44,275 nt of DNA from Chrysophaeum taylorii (taxonomy: Eukaryota > Sar > Pelagophyceae > Pelagomonadales > Pelagomonadaceae). A program made the position numbers and the translations under genes. The notes under the pieces are model-generated. The model worked only from the letters and a program-made list of their open reading frames with translations, searched no databases and was not told where the DNA came from. The first letter of the stretch is position 1; the number at the start of each line of letters is the position of its first letter. Positions 1-10,159 of this stretch are shown here, one piece after another. The stretch covers positions 1 to 44,275 of the forward strand of contig JAQMWT010000275.1 in the NCBI GenBank assembly GCA_029834535.1, given 5' to 3'.

Positions 1-48
1 TCAAGTAATACTTCGTTCAGTTACGTATTACTGGCGCGACTTTGCCTT

Positions 49-733
49 TTATACTTCTGCGTTGTGGGCGTGCGGAGCACTCGCGACCTTCGAGTTGTCG
101 CTGTCGTCACCTAAATCTAGCAGATCGTCGTCGTCGTCGTCGTCGTCGTTGTCATCACTTTGGCTCGTTTTGCGTCGCTTCGTGGGGGAAGGCAGCGTTG
201 GCTCCGCTGCTTGCATCAAGTCCAACGCGCGCGCTGCCTCTCTCTCCATGTACTGTCGAACCGAGTCTCTTGACTAAAGTAGCCTGCGCAACAGGGAGCA
301 CTTTTTCAATATTGATCGAAGGGCTCAGCATCATCAGGTTGCCGACAGCCTTCGGTGGGGCGAACTGCGTGCAGCGCCTCTCCGGTTCTTTTATGCAAAT
401 ATCCCGAGCAGTTGAGACCAATCCATCGCATTCACCCCATTCCACCTCATGGAACTTGCGCTTGTTCACGAGGCCCGTCTTGCGCATCGGTACCTGAAGT
501 GTGTCTCGTTTCAGCTTGTTGAGTGGGCGGACGGTGAAGGCGCGAACCATATCGACGACCGGGACGTCGCCTTCGGTTTGGAGTGTCAGCACATGCAGAG
601 GCTTCATGAAGCCTTCCAGTTGAGCACTACATCGCCAGTCTCTTGACGACATCGCAGGGACTCGGGGCTGTGATGGCGGATTCGAGCTGAATGATGATGG
701 CTTAAATGGCTTCTCCTCGTCATCCTCGGACAC
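49..733 (-). pseudogene. Frameshifted gene of an unnamed family (paralogue at 41.1-41.8 kb)
   Basis: The frame opens at an ATG at 733 and runs about 150 codons in one frame. It then needs a 1-nt shift near 255-275 to continue into a second frame that ends at 49. Visible features are an acidic N-terminus (MSEDDEE), a conserved block LTLQTEGDVPV at residues 49-59, a basic KRRK patch, and an Asp run followed by LLDLGDD near the C-terminus, encoded by a GTC repeat at about 120-150. A second copy on the same strand at 41,120-41,837 shares the QLE..M, LTLQTE.GDVPV, LPQAQA-like and KRR...DLL.LGDD blocks in the same order. In the alignment the first copy carries exactly one extra nucleotide between AQATL and MEREAA, so a frameshift fits better than an intron. 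I do not recognise the family. The tail resembles a nuclear acidic protein, but that is only an impression. A sequencing error is also possible. Confidence 0.5.
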
Positions 734-916
734 GTCACAAGATTTTGTGGACGAAAATTAGTATACCCCGTTGATACGTGCGACGTCACATAGTTACGGT
801 GTTAGGATACAAGTAGGAAATCTACACTACGTGTAGGGAGCTAAGGATATACGTACGACTCGTATTCGAAACCACGGCCATCGCTGCGTGTGTGCCTTCG
901 AGTGCCTGCTGGCTGC
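734..916. other. Short intergenic stretch
   Basis: No gene is seen. The region lies upstream of the minus-strand gene starting at 733 and leads into the 34-bp tandem repeat. Any promoter of that gene would lie here, but I see no convincing motif. Confidence 0.3.
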
Positions 917-1012
917 GCGGCGAGTTCGGGTTCGCTACTGGTTCGCGTTCGCGGCGAGTTCGGGTTCGCTACAGGTTCGCGTTCGCGGCGAGTTCGCGTT
1001 CGCGCGCTGTTG
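917..1012. repeat. 34-bp GC-rich tandem repeat, about 2.8 copies
   Basis: Units begin at 917, 951 and 985 with GCGGCGAGTTCG and contain GGTTCGCGTTC. Because 34 is not a multiple of 3, the repeat is open in several frames on both strands. The Arg-rich open frames over it are therefore artefacts of composition. Confidence 0.8.
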
Positions 1013-1084
1013 GAATGCGAACCACAGCGAACGCGGACCGAGTTCGCGCGGTCGTGGTTCGTTGCTTCCTTTACTCCGGAGTCA

Positions 1085-1495
1085 CAGTGCGACATGCAGA
1101 ACCGCTGAAAGCTTGATCACGGCGGCCCTTGTTTTGTCAGTGAACCCTTAAGTTTGCTCTCTAAAAGTACAAGTTTAGTCAACCAAGATACGGATTGACC
1201 AAACTTAAGTGTCCTCCTAACCCACAAAACCGGGGCCCGTCCTCTCTTCGCCTGCCCCACGACTCGGCGATGACCCCGACGACTAGGTCCCGCGTACTTA
1301 TTTATCTCCGCCCGTCAGGCACATCCCTCCTACCCCACAAACCCACCCCACAAAACCACCCACATCCTTCGTGCACCGCACACACACCCCCCTCTTAGCA
1401 GTCGACCTTTAAAAACTTAAGTTACCAAACTTGTTGTTGATTGAGGGTTTACGGTGACCAAACATATATGGTGGTTGGAAACTTGACTTTCTTAA
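1085..1495 (+). repeat. Repeat module shared with copies A and B, split by an insertion
   Basis: A 40-bp stretch at 1166-1205 is identical to 37705-37744. In the second location the sequence continues directly into CATATGGTGGTTGG, whereas here that continuation appears only at about 1463-1489. The 250 bp in between is an insertion. The module contains an imperfect hairpin, AGTTTAGTCAA ... TTGACCAAACT, separated by 12 nt. The part before it, with GACATGCAGAACC and AGCTTGATCA, also resembles sequence near 18125 (copy A) and 37627 (copy B). It is probably the end of a repeated mobile element. Confidence 0.7.
1205..1454 (+). mobile_element. 250-bp insertion carrying a 5'-truncated LINE-1 3' end, 9-bp TSD
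   Basis: TGACCAAAC occurs at 1196-1204 and again at 1455-1463. It is present only once at the matching undisturbed site near 37,740, so it is a target-site duplication. The inserted sequence from about 1222 to 1412 is the reverse complement of the terminal part of the neighbouring LINE-1 copy (about 1545-1700). It is therefore an oppositely oriented, heavily 5'-truncated relative. Confidence 0.7.
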
Positions 1496-1504
1496 CTACT
1501 AATC

Positions 1505-4092
1505 GACAGATGTTTGTCTGTTTGTCTGTCTGTCTGTCTTTAAATGTCGACTGCTAAGAGGGGGGGGTGTGTGTGGGGAGCATGAAGGATGTGGGTGGGT
1601 TTGTGGTATGAGGGATGTGCCTGACGGGCGGAGATAGTACGCGGGACCTAGTCGGGGTCATCGCCGAGGCGTGGGGCAAGCGAACAGGCCCCGCCCGTAG
1701 TCGTACGCATGCTGCCGCCGGACGTATGTGCGACGAAGGGTGACGTCCTGCTGGGATCGGGCGGCCTGGCGGGGTTCCCCGAGGCGGCGACATGGGTGAG
1801 GGCGGTGAGGGCACAGCGAGCCCGGCCTAATGCGTTGCGATCCCCCACTCACGTAGATGCGGCGAGTTTGGGCCGCCTTTGCCTCTGTGAAGTTGGCGCA
1901 GCCGCTTGTCACCCAGGTTCGCGCAGCATGCGCTCTGCGCATGTTTGGGCGAAGCGTGGCACGCCGCGCTGGCCTCACCGAAGGCACCAAAGACGAGGCC
2001 GGCGACGGTGCCGTAGCTACGTAGCCGCTGTTCGACAGGGCCCAAGAAGCCAGGCGGTGGTGCTGTACCCGGCTGGGGGATGATGGCGTCGATGCCGCGG
2101 GCGTGAGCGAGGTGGAGTGGACTTGCGCTGCGCGCCGATCGACAGGCGACGGGTGGGAGGGATGGAGGGCGTGGGCGGTGTACAACGAACCCCAAGCGAG
2201 GGTTTTGATGTCGTAGAGTTGCTCCTTGTTGTCGAGCGTGGTGAGGATGTCTGGGACGACTTGACGTCGGGCGAGATTGCCTCGGTACCGGCCGTAGAGG
2301 CGCGTGCGAATGGTAGGGGCGACGACGTCAGCAAAGATGCCGAAAACCTCGGACAGGGCTGGGATGCCGGCCTCTTTGACGCTGCCGTGGACGCAGTCGA
2401 GCTGGCCGTCATGCCAGGTGGTCCGCGCTCCTCCGCGGTTGACGAGGTTGGCCTGCGTGAGAAGCACCTTGCCGTGAGCGTCGAGAACGACGTCAGTGCC
2501 CAGAATGCGAGTGCCCACGAGGCCCAAACAAGCTGGAGAGGGGTAGCCAAAGTACTGGGCACACATCTCAGCCCAGCAGCGGTTGGGGATTTGAAGGCCA
2601 GAGCTGGGCCACGAGCTGATGAACGTGGTCGAGAAGCGATCCCATGAGGACGCCGCTACTCGAAGTGCTTCGGTGATGGGAAGGGTGGCCGCAAGGCGCT
2701 GGAGTGCAGTGGCCCGAGCTGTCTCGCGCTGGGAGGTTAGAGCACGCTGGAGTTGGGGTATGAGCACGGGTGTCGAGATGGTGGGGTCGACGAGGACGCC
2801 CATGGAGACGAATTCGTGGGAGAGAGGACCGTCGACGAGATGAACGTTGGCGGGGTCGCCGGAACCAGCGCCGCCGTGGGAAGCCAGCGTGGTACGGAGA
2901 TCAGCCCGAAGTCCGTCCCACGCAGTCTCGAGTGCCCGCCCCAGGCGGCAACCGGATGCGAGGAGGTGGTGCCAACGGTGCAACTCGTTACCTGTGCGAA
3001 AAGAAGTGGCACCCAGGACCGAGGCGAGGCGGGGGAGGTAGCCAGGGACCTCCAAGGCACCCGTAGGATCGCGAAGGTCGACGAGGTGTGGGAGGGCCTG
3101 GGCCGCCGTGCCAACAAAGGCGGCGGGGCTGAGGTCGGCGCAGGAGCGAATGCCGCCACCCCCACTTCGAGCAGGAAGACGGAGGCGTTGGAGGACGATG
3201 CCGTTGGAGTCAAAAACCTGACGCGGATCTGCGCCAAGTGCTGTGGCGACGAAGCTGAGGGGCGGCAACGTCGAAGCGGCGGAGCGCGCTCAAGGCATTG
3301 GTGGGGTAGCAGTGTTGCGCGATGTAGTCCATGCGCGGGGCGATGCAGTAGCGGCCCAACGAGTACATGCAGTGGAGGGAGACGTTCTGGAGCTTGGTGC
3401 GAATACGGCTCATGTAGCTCACCGTAGATTACGAGGCCGTCGGCGACAACGGGGATACCAGCAAGAGTACGCGTGCCGTCAGGCGCAACTTGGACGTGGT
3501 CGTGAACATCGGGGTGGTCGAGAAGCCCCATGCCAAGTGCCGGACAGAACGCCTCGCACTTGTCGAGGCGGAGCTCCTCGCCGCTAGCTTGGATGTCGCG
3601 GGCGTACTGCAGGAGGGCGTCGACAACCTCACGAGGGGAACCAGAGATCACGCCGTCGTCCATGCCAAATCGGGCGTAGCCGGCACATGAACGTAAGCGG
3701 GTGTCAAGGGCCTGAGCGGCGTCATGCGTTGCCAGACAGTACGTAGGTGGATAGGTGGGGTCGCCTTGCTGGCCGCCTTCTTGAGAGTCGAGGGGGGCAC
3801 GACCGAGGCCGGTGGGGCCGTGGAGGGCCACCCAGGATGCCGGCCGCAATTGTTTGAACATAAAGTGGCCAAAGGCACGCAGCTTAGCGTTGGCGTGGTT
3901 TGCGAGTTTGTCCACGACGGTCCGGCGCTTGAGCTCGTTGAAGGCGTTGCGTTTGTCCAGCTTGATGATGACCTGGTCGGGTACTGCTCCGCGTGGGTGC
4001 GGACGCCAAAGACGAGGCGCGAGGGGCCGCCCTTGACCCCGACGGCAACGTTGATCGGGTACAGTGCCTCAGAGTCTGTCTGTCTGTCCCTC
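1505..4092 (-). mobile_element. LINE-1: non-LTR retrotransposon, 5'-incomplete, decayed
   Basis: The element reads on the minus strand from about 4,065 to a tail of CAGA/CAAA repeats at 1505-1542. It encodes a reverse transcriptase and a C-terminal domain (described separately). TCTG repeats also occur at the other end (4072-4084), so it may have inserted into a microsatellite. Related pieces lie at 1205-1454, 22541-22800 and 23548-23945, all sharing the same 3' region. No clear target-site duplication was found for this copy. Confidence 0.8.
1690..4065 (-). pseudogene. LINE-1 reverse transcriptase with possible C-terminal PD-(D/E)XK-like endonuclease
   Basis: RT signatures are clear. Motif A is LDKRNAFNELKR (about 3927-3960), motif B is GGQQGDP (3757-3777), and motif C is FGMDDG (about 3652-3668), with MDDG in place of the usual YADD. 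Upstream, VAVGVKGGPSRLVFGV (about 4010-4055) matches the block that normally precedes motif A, but in another frame. The C-terminal part (about 3268 down to 1690) holds RLRLPARSGGGG, then PD at 2249-2254 and DIK at 2204-2212. That spacing suggests the restriction-like endonuclease found in RLE-type LINEs (inference). At least three frame changes (near 3985, 3425 and 3255), plus others near 2100, break the gene. It acted in target-primed reverse transcription when intact. It has no intact start and is probably inactive. Confidence 0.75.
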
Positions 4093-4099
4093 GATTTAA

Positions 4100-4675
4100 G
4101 GTAAGGATCAGGTAGGCGCGCGAGCCAGGCAGTGATCCTCCAAGCCGTCTACGGCGACCTCGCAGACTGTTTCCACGACCCGCGGCGGCTCTTTTAGCCA
4201 GCGTGCCATTCTCACGCCCCGTCGAAACGATGTTGTCGATGCTGACAACGCGCGCATGACCGCGGCCTTTTTTTCCCGAAGACGAGGCGTCGGAGTTCTT
4301 TTCGGCCGACTAGGGTTGGGTCGGAAGCCGACGCCTCGCTCTTTACAGTCGAGTTTTGAACTCCCTGACAACCAACGGCATGCTGACTTTGATCGCGAGC
4401 TTAAAGTCTTCGCAACCTCGACCCGTCGCACGGCCACTGCAACGGTACCAGATACATGATCGATCATGTCGTTGTCACCGAGGCTCCTCCAACCTGTATC
4501 CCGTAAGGCCCGCCGACGCCAAACGATCACCAAGAGCTAGGGCCAGACGCCCCGCGAGGTCGGCGTCCTCTTGCCAAGCCCGTCTTCTGCCACGTCCAGC
4601 TCTACGTGGCTCTCTGTCGATCGGCAACCCCGAGAATATCCTCTTCTGAGTCGACGACTCCACCCTACCCCACAC
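4100..4675 (-). CDS. Possible minus-strand gene fragment, product unknown
   Basis: Three minus-strand frames look coding in succession. They are a Leu/Ala-rich stretch ending near 4475 (GRLALALGDRLAS), a stretch around 4350-4430 (EDFKLAIKVSMPLVV), and a stretch to 4108. A GT-AG intron can be drawn from CGACT|GTAAAG (about 4344) to TTGTCAG| (about 4240), joining the second stretch to IDNIVSTGRENG in phase. The LINE-1 5' end abuts the 3' side, so the gene may be truncated by that insertion. No domain is recognised and the splice model is unverified. Confidence 0.25.
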
Positions 4676-4728
4676 GTGCTGCGCAATACCGATAAGCCCC
4701 CTCCCGGCGTCTACACGCGCACTGTAGG

Positions 4729-5052
4729 TTAACTTACTGGGACCATGTGAACTTACTGGGGTTTGAGATTGGGACTAGGTGAACTTAGTGACCAGGTGAA
4801 CTTACTGGGACCAAGTGAACTTACTGGTGGGGTTTTTAGAGTGAACGCAAAGGCGAGCGGCGTGTACGGATCAAAGCAGCTTGGATTGGCGGAGGTGAGA
4901 GCGACGAGCTCGAAGGAGAGTGGGGTGAGTGGGTGTGAGCACGAGTGGGCTTACGCCGAATTTACTGGGGTTAGAGATTGGGACTAGGTGAACATACTGG
5001 GACCAGGTGAACTTACTGGGGTTAGAGATTGGGACTAGGTGAACTTACTGGC
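4729..5052. repeat. Dispersed short repeats of GTGAACTTACTGGGACCA
   Basis: The motif GTGAACTTACTGG recurs at least seven times in two clusters (4729-4832 and 4957-5052). The copies are linked by GGACCA(G/A/T) or by GGTTAGAGATTGGGACTAG. The 120 bp between the clusters lacks it. No open frame spans the array. Confidence 0.75.
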
Positions 5053-5147
5053 CTGCACTTGTTCCCTAATAATAATAAGTGCAGATGATTCAGAAAGAGC
5101 GCTCGCACGTTCTCGGCGCCCTGCCGACTCGCTTCTCCAGTGCCGCA

Positions 5148-5315
5148 ATGGACGACGGCGATCTGGACGACGTACTCGACGCGGAGGAGGAGGGGCGGCT
5201 CCTCGAACTGGTCGCATCCGACGACGCAGCAGACGACGAGCACGACGGCGGTGTCCAGCTTTGGCTGGAAGTTCGCAAGCTCTATCTCAAGAACATTTGG
5301 TTGGTTTGGCCCTAG
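5148..5315 (+). CDS. Possible first exon of an acidic protein
   Basis: From ATG 5148 the frame reads a very acidic start (MDDGDLDDVLDAEEEG) and ends in LWLEVRKLYLKNI before a stop at 5315. A coding-looking stretch further on (about 5433-5520, EKWRKINASIEEDMAMLMERPG) follows a TTCTAG acceptor, but I could not define a matching donor. The function is unknown, and chance composition from GAC-rich DNA is a real alternative. Confidence 0.25.
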   Translation: MDDGDLDDVLDAEEEGRLLELVASDDAADDEHDGGVQLWLEVRKLYLKNIWLVWP

Positions 5316-5833
5316 TTACACAATCGCAAACATGTTTCGGAGACTCGAAGGAGAGCATCATCCTCCAGCACCGCCCATACCTCTTTCACGCTCTTTCACT
5401 TCTTCATTCCTCTCTTCTAGAAGGTGAGGTGCTCCCTCGTGGGGGAAGGAGAAGTGGCGTAAGATCAACGCCTCGATCGAGGAGGACATGGCTATGCTCA
5501 TGGAGCGGCCTGGGAGACGGGGCGTCATCGTCGTCGTGGCCGTTTGTTAGTTTGGTCAAGATCCATGGGTTCGGGCACCTCCACGATCTCACGCCATCCT
5601 ACTTACTTTGGGTGCCGGCCGGCCACAGAGTCCGCTGGCGTTCTCGTTGATGAACTCGTCGATGGTCTGACGCTTCTCGGGCCCAAGGGTGACCAAACCT
5701 TGACGCAGAGTAGCCGTGCGGTGCCGGGAGCGGCGAGGTGGAATCTGGTCACACCGACTGATCGGCTGCGCCGTCGAGCGAGTTTATGACTCGCGTAATA
5801 ATTTCCGGATAAGTGAACAGCCGACCTGGAAGA

Positions 5834-5877
5834 TTCCGGAAACTTCCAGTTTCTTCCTTTTCCGTGGAAGTTTCCGG
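5834..5877. promoter_or_regulatory. Perfect three-unit heat-shock-element-like site in a 13-bp inverted repeat
   Basis: TTC at 5834-5836, GAA at 5839-5841 and TTC at 5844-5846 have exact 2-nt spacing, the consensus for heat-shock factor trimers. The sequence CCGGAAACTTCCA (5836-5848) is repeated inverted and perfectly at 5865-5877, giving a second partial GAA/TTC array. The target gene is unknown. Confidence 0.45.
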
Positions 5878-7161
5878 GAACACTGGAGAGGAGATTTTCG
5901 GCCACCTACCTGGCGGACTGAGCCCAAAGTGAGTGGCTAATAAAACTCTCAATAGAGACAAATGGGTGGGTGTCCAGTGAGGTGTCTGCGACCGCCACCA
6001 GCGCGGGAAGGTGCGGTGGTGTGAGCACGCAAGGCGGTCACTGGTTTTAGGAAAAGTCTGTAAAGGTCATCAACTGTTGTAAGAGGGAGTGCGAACGTGA
6101 GCATGCGGTTGCCTCAGTGGTTTGTTTGAGTGTTTTGCGTTTAACTTCGATTGCAATGCCAGCAGCGTTTCAGTCGTATCGCTTGAGGCTTTGAGAGCTG
6201 CGGACCTCAGTCGTCGTCGAGAAGGCTGTCGTCGATGCGGCGGCGCTGGCGAGGAGTCTCATCGACGTCGGCACCATCTATAGGATAAGCGGACGGCGGG
6301 AAGAGGCAGCACAAGCAGAGGGGAGTGTCTTCTTCTGATACCACCAGCAACCTTAGCCTTATACAACAGTCGGAGTTCGACTGTCGTCCACGTAGTTTTC
6401 TTCGAGTTTAAACCCCTGCTGACTGACAAGGCGCGTTGTTGTTTGTCCCACTGAATGTCCTAGTTGTAGACCCGGGCGGCCCGCGGCTTGAACTTGACCA
6501 CCTTCCCGAACCACCACCACCACCACAGGTGGCTCTCAAAGGTCGTCGTCGTCGTCGTCGAGGTGTCCAACAAGCAGCAAAGTAGAACGTAGAGCGGGAT
6601 ATATATTCGTCCTCGCGGAGAGAGAAAAAAAGGAAGCCGGCTTGTCGACGACGAACGAGAGAAGCCTGTGGAGGAACTTCAAACTCATCGAAGTAGAGAC
6701 CGTAGTACCATCTTGCTCTTCTTCTCTCCCGTCATCGTCGTCTTCAAAATCAAGATCTTCGTCATCATCCTCGCGGCCGCCATTAATGTCGTCATCGTGG
6801 CTCTCGCCCGGCAGATTATTATTAGTCCCTCCCCGATGTTCATGCGCGTTGAAACTCTAGACCTCGATGGGTCCTTCCTTCGGGGCCTTGAGCGTCAGCG
6901 TTGTGTCTAGACGTTCGCCGCGACCAGAAAATTTCGACGGGGTCGTCCGTCCGTGGAAAGGTTCCAATTGCGTCCAGCACCGCCTCTTCTTCACTAAAGA
7001 ACGCCAGCACGCGGTGGACCTCCCCTCCCGCCCATCCCAGTCGAGCGTATGGACAATGACACCAATACGAACGTGCACGCCGGCGCTCTCACTAAGCGGG
7101 CGAACTACACGCTGATGATATTCATGATTTGACGCAGTTCTTGGAAAGTAATTCTGGATAC

Positions 7162-7193
7162 TTCTGGAAATTAATTCCATTTCCAGAAATTTC
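7162..7193. promoter_or_regulatory. Second heat-shock-element-like cluster with 10-bp inverted repeat
   Basis: TTC 7181-7183, GAA 7186-7188 and TTC 7191-7193 form a perfect three-unit array. TTCTGGAAAT at 7162-7171 is the exact inverse of ATTTCCAGAA at 7179-7188. It is built like the site at 5834, but its sequence is different enough that recent duplication is not obvious. Confidence 0.45.
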
Positions 7194-7353
7194 CATTTTC
7201 TTTTCCGCTTGAGTCATAAGCGGGTTGGATTGTAAACCGTCAGCCATGTGACCTTCCTTCCCAAGAGCGAACCGCAGGCGCCTCCCGTTGCTCGGCCGCG
7301 GCGAAGTCCTGGCCCTGGAGGTATTGGTCGGTAGTGGTCGACCTCCTCCGTGC

Positions 7354-7640
7354 TCACAGCCCGTGCCAGCGTTCTGCTCGGGCGGTTGAAGAGCCCCGAG
7401 CCATCAGCGTATCGAACTCGTCAAGGCAGTCGTGCTTCTCGCAGACGCGGTGTACGACGCCTACGTCGAACCCGGTGGGTGGGTGACAGCGGTGAAGTGG
7501 GGGCCGTAGAAGTCTTCGTCGACCGCCAACCAGCGCCCCCTCGGGACCAAGCGCCTGGTGCGGTGCTCGCGAGATCGTTGACGTCAATGTCGATGCCGAC
7601 CGGCTCCGGTCCAGCCAGTGCGTCCAGCGACCACTTCGGT
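7354..7640 (-). CDS. Possible C-terminal exon(s) of an unknown minus-strand gene
   Basis: The last stretch reads GFDVGVVHRVCEKHDCLDEF and continues to a stop at 7354. An adjoining stretch in a second frame reads GIDIDVNDLASTAPG. Together they look more protein-like than the plus-strand alternative, but they need a frame change or a short intron near 7470-7490. No domain is recognised. Confidence 0.25.
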
Positions 7641-7689
7641 GGCGGCGGCGTCGATAACGTGGTTCATATCCATTCAATGCCTCCCGCGG

Positions 7690-9105
7690 ACCGCGGTGGC
7701 TGTGCTAGGATGTGTTGTTGGCCGTCGGAAACGCCGGCTACCTCCGAGCTGGGGCAGCTCCCGCGCGGCTTGGCCGCACGGCGTCTCTCGTCCGACGGAT
7801 ATGATATAAGATTTACGGGCATCAGTATACCAGCGTTGAGGTGGCGGCACGAAAGGAGCTCGCTGAACTCACCCCGACTTATTTAAAAAGGAGGGGAGAA
7901 CCTCGCTCGTCGCCACAACCATCACGCGCGCTCGAGATGATACACACTTATGGTTGTGTGTCCGGCTAAAGAGTGCGTCCATTCCGCACAGGACACGAGA
8001 TAGTGTGGAGCGTTTCTTCTTCTCTTGAAACAAAGGTAGTATATATCAGCGTTGGGAATTCACTACTGGTTGATTGAACTTCACCAGAATTCCGTCCCTT
8101 GGTGCCCAGGGCTGACATCGTCTGATGAGCGAAGCGTTGATGATGAGACGAGGAAGATTCGCACGAAAGAGCCGTTGTGACGTCGAAAAAAAACGCCCGG
8201 CTAAATGGACGATCAATCGTGTTTTTTAAAAGGTGTGGGACCGCCGAAGGAATATCATCCGCACCGCGTTGTGTGTCCTGTGCGGAGCGCCTGTTCAACG
8301 GACGTAACTTCCTCTACACACGGTGGATTGTCAAAACAAGAAACGAGAAGAAAAAGGGACGGCCGTGGGCGTTGCGACGGGGAGCCTCGAAGGATAATAA
8401 AAAAAGGTTATCATCAGCTGCTTCAAAGGCCATCCAAGGCACTTGCCCTCATGGCATTCTCGGGCGGGCGAGACAGACAATGTTGCCCGCCCTACTGCGA
8501 ACGAACAAGAATTTTTTTATTGCAGCAGCGAATCAAGTCGTATAGCTTGTTGGCTGTTGATGAGGAAGAACAAGACGAAGATACCGAGGTCGTCGTTCAC
8601 GTTGCCTCAGGCAAAAATTACTGTGACTCCTTCCTCCTTCGCCCGAATGAAACTTAGTGGCGTTATTCGCTTGACCAGACTTGCGTGATGACGCAGGGTT
8701 AAGCGAATTCCCAACGACGTGTCCCCCCCCCTTTCCGCACTTCTTCCTTACCCTTGTTTTCCTTACTTAAAATCGCCAACGAGCTCCTGATCTGTGCCAG
8801 GTGCTGTCCCAGACGTCGACTTAGTTGACGGCACTCTTGCACTGCGACAGGTGACGTAGCTAGCTACCCTTTTTGGTTTTCTGTCTCTAGTTCGGCACAT
8901 GCCGAAGCTCACGGAATCGCAAGACTGGCAAGGAGTTACTCTCAGGGACGAAGGATTGTCGATGAAGACGTCCGCAACGAGGAGGCACCTACGGCCGACG
9001 TAGACAAAGAAGATGATGGCTGGGTGGCGCCTGATCGGCGCGATGAGTAGTCCAATCAACGGCGAGCAAATGTTGATGTGAGAGTCCACGTCGACGGGTC
9101 GTCCC
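7690..9105. other. No supportable gene
   Basis: Only short overlapping open frames with poor composition are present. Two plus-strand frames at 8177-8657 overlap each other and lack recognisable motifs. A C9 homopolymer lies near 8726. Confidence 0.3.
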
Positions 9106-9949
9106 TCCGTAAGTTTTGGTCACGACTTTTTCCGGTGCGAAAATGCTTCAAGTACGAGTGCTAGGCGGCTACACAGATTTTTTTGACCGTGGCCTTAGAC
9201 GCACGGCATGGGCACCCCCCTATGACCCTATGACTATGACTATGACCGACCGACTTAGAAGGAGATCCTAAGACAGCGCGGCGATACGCAAGGAGAGAGC
9301 GCGCAGCGACGCGCGGCCTCGAGAGCAGATTCCCACCACGGCGTGGCGCGTGCTTAACTCATTTATTCTCGCACCTTCCATCGTTCGTAGAAGCACCTCA
9401 ATCCGCGACTCACAACGGTGGTCGTACGCCATTCTTCAGCAACAAGCGGACACCAGACTTACATCATGGTCTGCGTGAGACGGACGGACGGATCACCTCC
9501 CAAAATCGAGAGGGAGAGCGTCTTTGATAATCGACTCGGGCTCGAGAACGCGAAACTCGACAAGGACCTCGAGAAACTGCGCGAGCAACGCCCCTGGAGG
9601 GAGCAGTCCCAGACTTGCGCGAGACACAGTATGTATAGGACCCCGTTCAAGAGTTCCTCACCGTACAAGATCCGGAGCTAGCTGTCCAGCTTGGACGTGC
9701 CGTTACGCCTGCATAAACAACTCGCGCGACCGTAGCTGAACACGTCCTTATCCTCCGAGCATCTCGACAACCCGCCGCCGCAAGATCTCCCCGGGAGCTG
9801 CTTCCGCACCATCGAGCACTGTACAAGAAAGTCGGCAAATACAAGTTGCGGCGCGAAGGGATGTCTAGACATCAACACCCTCGCTCGCTCCGGGAAGATC
9901 GCTGACACCACCCCTGTAAATCTAATAACCCAGTCATCAGTACGAGATT

Positions 9950-10154
9950 CAAAAATATGGCAAGTTTGATGTGATTGTTCGAAATTTGATCACACCAAAT
10001 TGAATTAGGTTCGATCACAAAATATCTCTAAGTTTTTTTTGTCATCACTGCAATAATATGCAAGTTTGACTATTTGAATTGAAGTTTGATCACAAGGTGG
10101 CCGCAAGTTTGATCACAAAAGTTGTTTGATCAACGATTTTGTTACAAGTTTGGT
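9950..10154. repeat. Degenerate array of AAGTTTGATCACA motifs
   Basis: AAGTTTGAT(C/G)ACA or close variants occur about six to eight times in 200 bp, in AT-rich sequence unlike the surroundings. The equivalent array in copy B is at about 36797-36990. Clustered short motifs of this sort are often transposase-binding subterminal repeats (inference). Confidence 0.6.
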
Positions 10155-10159
10155 GTCAC
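10155..10159. repeat. Target-site duplication GTCAC (left)
   Basis: GTCAC directly precedes the 5' LTR and is repeated at 17235-17239 after the 3' LTR. Copy B has a single GTCAC at the equivalent point (TTTGGTCACAAAGCC, about 36971). Confidence 0.8.

Larger units (their letters stand above)
5320..7350. other. No confident gene; HSE-like sites, acidic-coding shadows
   Basis: Apart from the two heat-shock-element-like sites, I see only weak coding. About 6650-6840 on the minus strand would encode an Asp/Glu-rich stretch (EDDDEDLDFEDDDDG), while the plus strand gives a hydrophobic shadow. CAC and GTC repeats lie near 6513-6560. Nothing can be assigned. Confidence 0.3.
9110..10159 (+). repeat. 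Segmental repeat, copy A, left part
   Basis: This stretch aligns collinearly with about 35955-36975 (copy B), with many small indels and substitutions. Shared landmarks are AAGACAGCGCGGCGATACG, CAAGCGGACACCAGACTTA, CTGTCCAGCTTGGACGTG and the final block of AAGTTTGATCACA motifs. Degenerate coding such as QEFLTVQDPE (here) versus QEFLSVPDPE (copy B) suggests an old gene inside the repeat, now broken in both copies. Copy A is interrupted at 10159 by the LTR element and resumes at 17235. Confidence 0.75.

Noticed and set aside
917..1012. Arg-rich open frames 888-1151
   Set aside because: All produced by the 34-bp GC-rich tandem repeat, open in three plus frames at once.
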